This document shows, piece after piece, positions 5,918 to 8,075 of a DNA stretch of 8,075 nucleotides. Position 1 is the stretch's first letter; every line of letters starts with the position of its first letter. The stretch comes from Bacteroidota bacterium (lineage in GTDB: Bacteria; Bacteroidota; Bacteroidia; Bacteroidales; UBA932). The notes beneath the pieces are model-generated. The model was not told where the DNA came from. It was given only the letters and a program-made list of their open reading frames with translations, and made no database searches. The stretch spans positions 1 to 8,075 of the forward strand of contig JAGDMC010000060.1 of the NCBI GenBank assembly GCA_017860395.1, given 5' to 3'. The position numbers and the translations under genes were made by a program.

Positions 5918-8025
5918 TGTTCGCTCCACTACTGGCAATAGCAGCTTTAGCTCTGCAAACCACCTCTGCGCCCGCAGATACAACAGGCAAAGAGGACAGG
6001 TTACTGCGCCTTATAAGCGCACAGTCGGCTCAGCTTATTGAAAAGGACGGCATTAACTATAGAAAGGTTACCGGTCCCGCCCAGTTTTTGCACAATAACA
6101 CTTACATTATTTGCGACACAGCCATATGGAGCGTTGAAAAAAATATTATCGACGCAGTAGGCAACGTCCAGATTATTCAGGAACAAACAGCACTTTACAG
6201 CGATAAGATCCACTACATTGCAGACAGTTCTCTTGCACAGGTAAGGGGCAACCTTGTTCAGCTTGTAGATAAGGAGAAAAACCGGCTCCGGACCCTCTAT
6301 CTTGATTATCACACAAAAGACAGTGTTGCCAGATTCTTCTCCGGAGGCAGTATGATTGATGAAAAGGGGAACACTATAGAAAGCAGCGAAGGAGTATACG
6401 AGTCAAAACTCAAGAGATTCCGCTTCCTCAATAATGTGGAAATGAAAGTGGATTCTGCCATAATTAAATCGGACTCGCTGGCATATCTTACTCAGGCAAA
6501 AAGAACAATATTTCTTGGTGAGACGCACGCCTGGCAGGATTCTTTATACCTGCGGGCAAACAGTGGCTGGTATCAGAAAGACAGCGAACAGTATCTTTTC
6601 AGCGACAGTGTTTTTGTCCTTACAAACAAACAAGAGGTATGGGCAGATACCCTCTTCTATGACAAGAAAAAAGGAGAGGCGGAACTTTTCAGCAACATCC
6701 AGATAGTTGATACGACACAAAAGGCTCTGTTTTTCGGAGACTACGGCAAGTATACAAAAGATCCTTTTAACGTGATTCTTGCAAAAAATCCTTCTGCAGG
6801 CTATTATACTGCCGACAGCACTGCAAGAGATACTTTGTTTATTGCTGCAGATACCCTGAGGTATTACACGAGAAAAATGTTTGAGCTTGACTCTTCTTAT
6901 GTTTCGCTTTCAAAAACAAGGCTTAAGCAATCTAAAGTCGACCCGCTCGAGGCACTCATAAAAAATGTTACGCAAAAAAACATGCTTGCTGCAAAAGAAG
7001 CGGCCCAGTCCGGAAAGACTCCCGTTAACGGGAAGCCGCCTGTCCGGAAGCCACAGGCAACTACCACACACCCACCTGTGACGGACACGTTAAAACCCGC
7101 AATGATCCCTGATGACCCTAAAAAGGCCAAAGCAGGAGACTCCACTGCCGTAGTTAAGGACACAACCGCCGTGAGGTTTGCACTTGCCTACAACAAAGTG
7201 CGCATCTTCCGCAGCGACATGCAGGCAATTGCGGATTCTCTTGTTTTCAACTCAATCGATTCCATCGCAAGAATGTACCGTGACCCGGTAATGTGGAACG
7301 AAGGAAGTCAGTTTACAGCAGACAGCATCCAGTTTGTAATGTCAAAAAACAGGCTCGTCAAGGCCGAATTAATCTCTTCGGCATACTACATCTCCAAACA
7401 GGATTCCCTATACTTCAATCAGATTAAAAGTGCCGACATGATTGGCTTTTTCAGCGGCAACAAGCTTAATCGTTTTGATGCGCTTGGAGGTGTCTCTCTC
7501 CTGTTTTTCCTTGCAGAGGACAGCATCATCACCTCCGTGAATCAGAAGGAGTGTAAATTCCTGAGTGCAGCCATAGACAGCGGTAAATTGCAGCGCGTAA
7601 AGTATTACGACAACATCAAAAGCGATATGTATCCTGTGGTTAAACTTGAAACCGGAAAAGACAAGCTTAAAGGATTTATCTGGCGCGACTCTGCAAGACC
7701 TTCCTCAAGATTTGATGTTTGCCCCAGAATTATCAAAAGCAGTGAAAGAGATACTGTTCAATATATAAAGCAGCCTCTCTTCCCCAACACAAAACGTTTT
7801 TTCGGCGAAAGCAAAAAGGGAACTGCGAGTAAGACTCAGCCGGTTAATACTTCAACTCCGGCAACAGCTAAACCTGTATCTCCAACAACAACTCCTGCAA
7901 GTACAATAAAAAAGCAGACCGGTAAAACCGACCTGCCTTCTAAATCCGTGCCCGTTAATCCCAAGTCCGGGAAACCCGCCAAAGGAGAACTGCTAAAAGC
8001 TCCTCTACCAGATTTTAAGCGTTAG
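5917..8025 (+). CDS. OstA/LptA-like protein with repeated beta-strand rungs, probable LPS transport component
   Basis: A 702-residue exported protein. The start is fixed: ATG 5917 overlaps the upstream TAA (TAATG) and an in-frame stop lies at 5911-5913. The N-terminus (APLLAIAALALQTTSA) is hydrophobic with a possible cleavage after Ala18, but has no Lys or Arg before the core, which is unusual. A motif of the form D-x-[LIG]-x-[YFW], often preceded by A or S, recurs with its first position near residues 67, 96, 127, 158, 186, 215, 244, 275 and 312. The rungs alternate with GNV-like turns (VGNVQI, RGNLVQ, NNVEM, SNIQI). This ~30-residue ladder is the pattern of the OstA/LptA beta-jellyroll that carries lipopolysaccharide across the periplasm. 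A Pro/Thr/Lys-rich linker (about 355-415) leads to a second block of rungs (440, 469, 507), then a low-complexity Thr/Pro/Lys tail (629-702). No LptD-type barrel is evident. Position after surA supports an envelope role. Confidence 0.85.
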   Translation: MFAPLLAIAALALQTTSAPADTTGKEDRLLRLISAQSAQLIEKDGINYRKVTGPAQFLHNNTYIICDTAIWSVEKNIIDAVGNVQIIQEQTALYSDKIHYIADSSLAQVRGNLVQLVDKEKNRLRTLYLDYHTKDSVARFFSGGSMIDEKGNTIESSEGVYESKLKRFRFLNNVEMKVDSAIIKSDSLAYLTQAKRTIFLGETHAWQDSLYLRANSGWYQKDSEQYLFSDSVFVLTNKQEVWADTLFYDKKKGEAELFSNIQIVDTTQKALFFGDYGKYTKDPFNVILAKNPSAGYYTADSTARDTLFIAADTLRYYTRKMFELDSSYVSLSKTRLKQSKVDPLEALIKNVTQKNMLAAKEAAQSGKTPVNGKPPVRKPQATTTHPPVTDTLKPAMIPDDPKKAKAGDSTAVVKDTTAVRFALAYNKVRIFRSDMQAIADSLVFNSIDSIARMYRDPVMWNEGSQFTADSIQFVMSKNRLVKAELISSAYYISKQDSLYFNQIKSADMIGFFSGNKLNRFDALGGVSLLFFLAEDSIITSVNQKECKFLSAAIDSGKLQRVKYYDNIKSDMYPVVKLETGKDKLKGFIWRDSARPSSRFDVCPRIIKSSERDTVQYIKQPLFPNTKRFFGESKKGTASKTQPVNTSTPATAKPVSPTTTPASTIKKQTGKTDLPSKSVPVNPKSGKPAKGELLKAPLPDFKR

Positions 8026-8075
8026 TCCGTGAATTTTCTTTCTTGCTTGCTCCTTCTCCTCGTCAATAACTTTTT
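8005..8075 (-). CDS. Possible C-terminal end of a convergent gene (partial, uncertain)
   Basis: A reverse-strand frame open from the right edge ends at TAG 8007-8005 and reads KVIDEEKEQARKKIHGLTLK, then IW: a charged helix-like segment with ordinary codons. It would overlap the end of the OstA-like gene by 21 nt. A second reverse frame, ending at TAA 8024-8022, reads KKLLTRRRSKQERKFTD and is the alternative. There is no forward start codon in 8026-8075, so a forward gene does not begin here. No family can be named from so few residues, and the stretch could also be non-coding. Confidence 0.3.
   Translation of the reverse strand, partial: KVIDEEKEQARKKIHGLTLKIW

Noticed and set aside
7801..8022. 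Thr/Pro/Lys-rich 3' end of the OstA-like gene as a tandem DNA repeat
   Set aside because: The bias is in amino-acid composition; no repeated DNA unit is evident by eye.

Overview
The window looks like chromosomal DNA from a Bacteroidota bacterium, probably order Bacteroidales. The evidence is protein similarity as I recognise it, a TAnnTTTG-type promoter element upstream of guaB, starts preceded by A-rich tracts rather than a Shine-Dalgarno sequence, and the lipoprotein-rich content. I see no sign of a mobile element, CRISPR array, rRNA or tRNA.

Layout: (1) bases 1-102 (+) are the last 33 codons of a protein that resembles the C-terminal end of a YhcC-like (TIGR01212-type) radical SAM protein. 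(2) Bases 103-170 are a short convergent spacer holding a perfect 9-bp inverted repeat, a likely shared terminator. (3) Bases 171-2142 (-) encode a putative zinc metallopeptidase lipoprotein (HEMGH plus a downstream Glu). Its reading frame is broken near base 395: the last ~74 residues continue in another frame. (4) Bases 2143-2208 are a divergent promoter region. (5) Bases 2209-8025 (+) form a tight four-gene cluster: guaB (IMP dehydrogenase), a SurA-related lipoprotein without a recognisable parvulin core, a secreted SurA-like isomerase with two parvulin domains, and a long OstA/LptA-like protein. Gaps inside the cluster are 18 nt, 1 nt and a 1-nt overlap (TAATG), so co-transcription and translational coupling are likely. 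(6) Bases 8026-8075 have no forward start; a reverse frame could be the end of a convergent gene.

How the genes fit together: the three genes after guaB form an envelope-biogenesis module. The two SurA-type proteins would chaperone outer-membrane proteins in the periplasm, and the OstA-like protein has the repeated beta-strand pattern of the periplasmic lipopolysaccharide-transport fold. In E. coli surA sits next to lptD, so the pairing of these functions has a parallel. guaB is a housekeeping purine gene that seems to share the promoter. Nothing here amounts to a clearly undescribed system. The points most worth checking are the frameshift in the peptidase, the ~30-residue repeat ladder and split architecture of the OstA-like protein, and the degenerate SurA-like lipoprotein.
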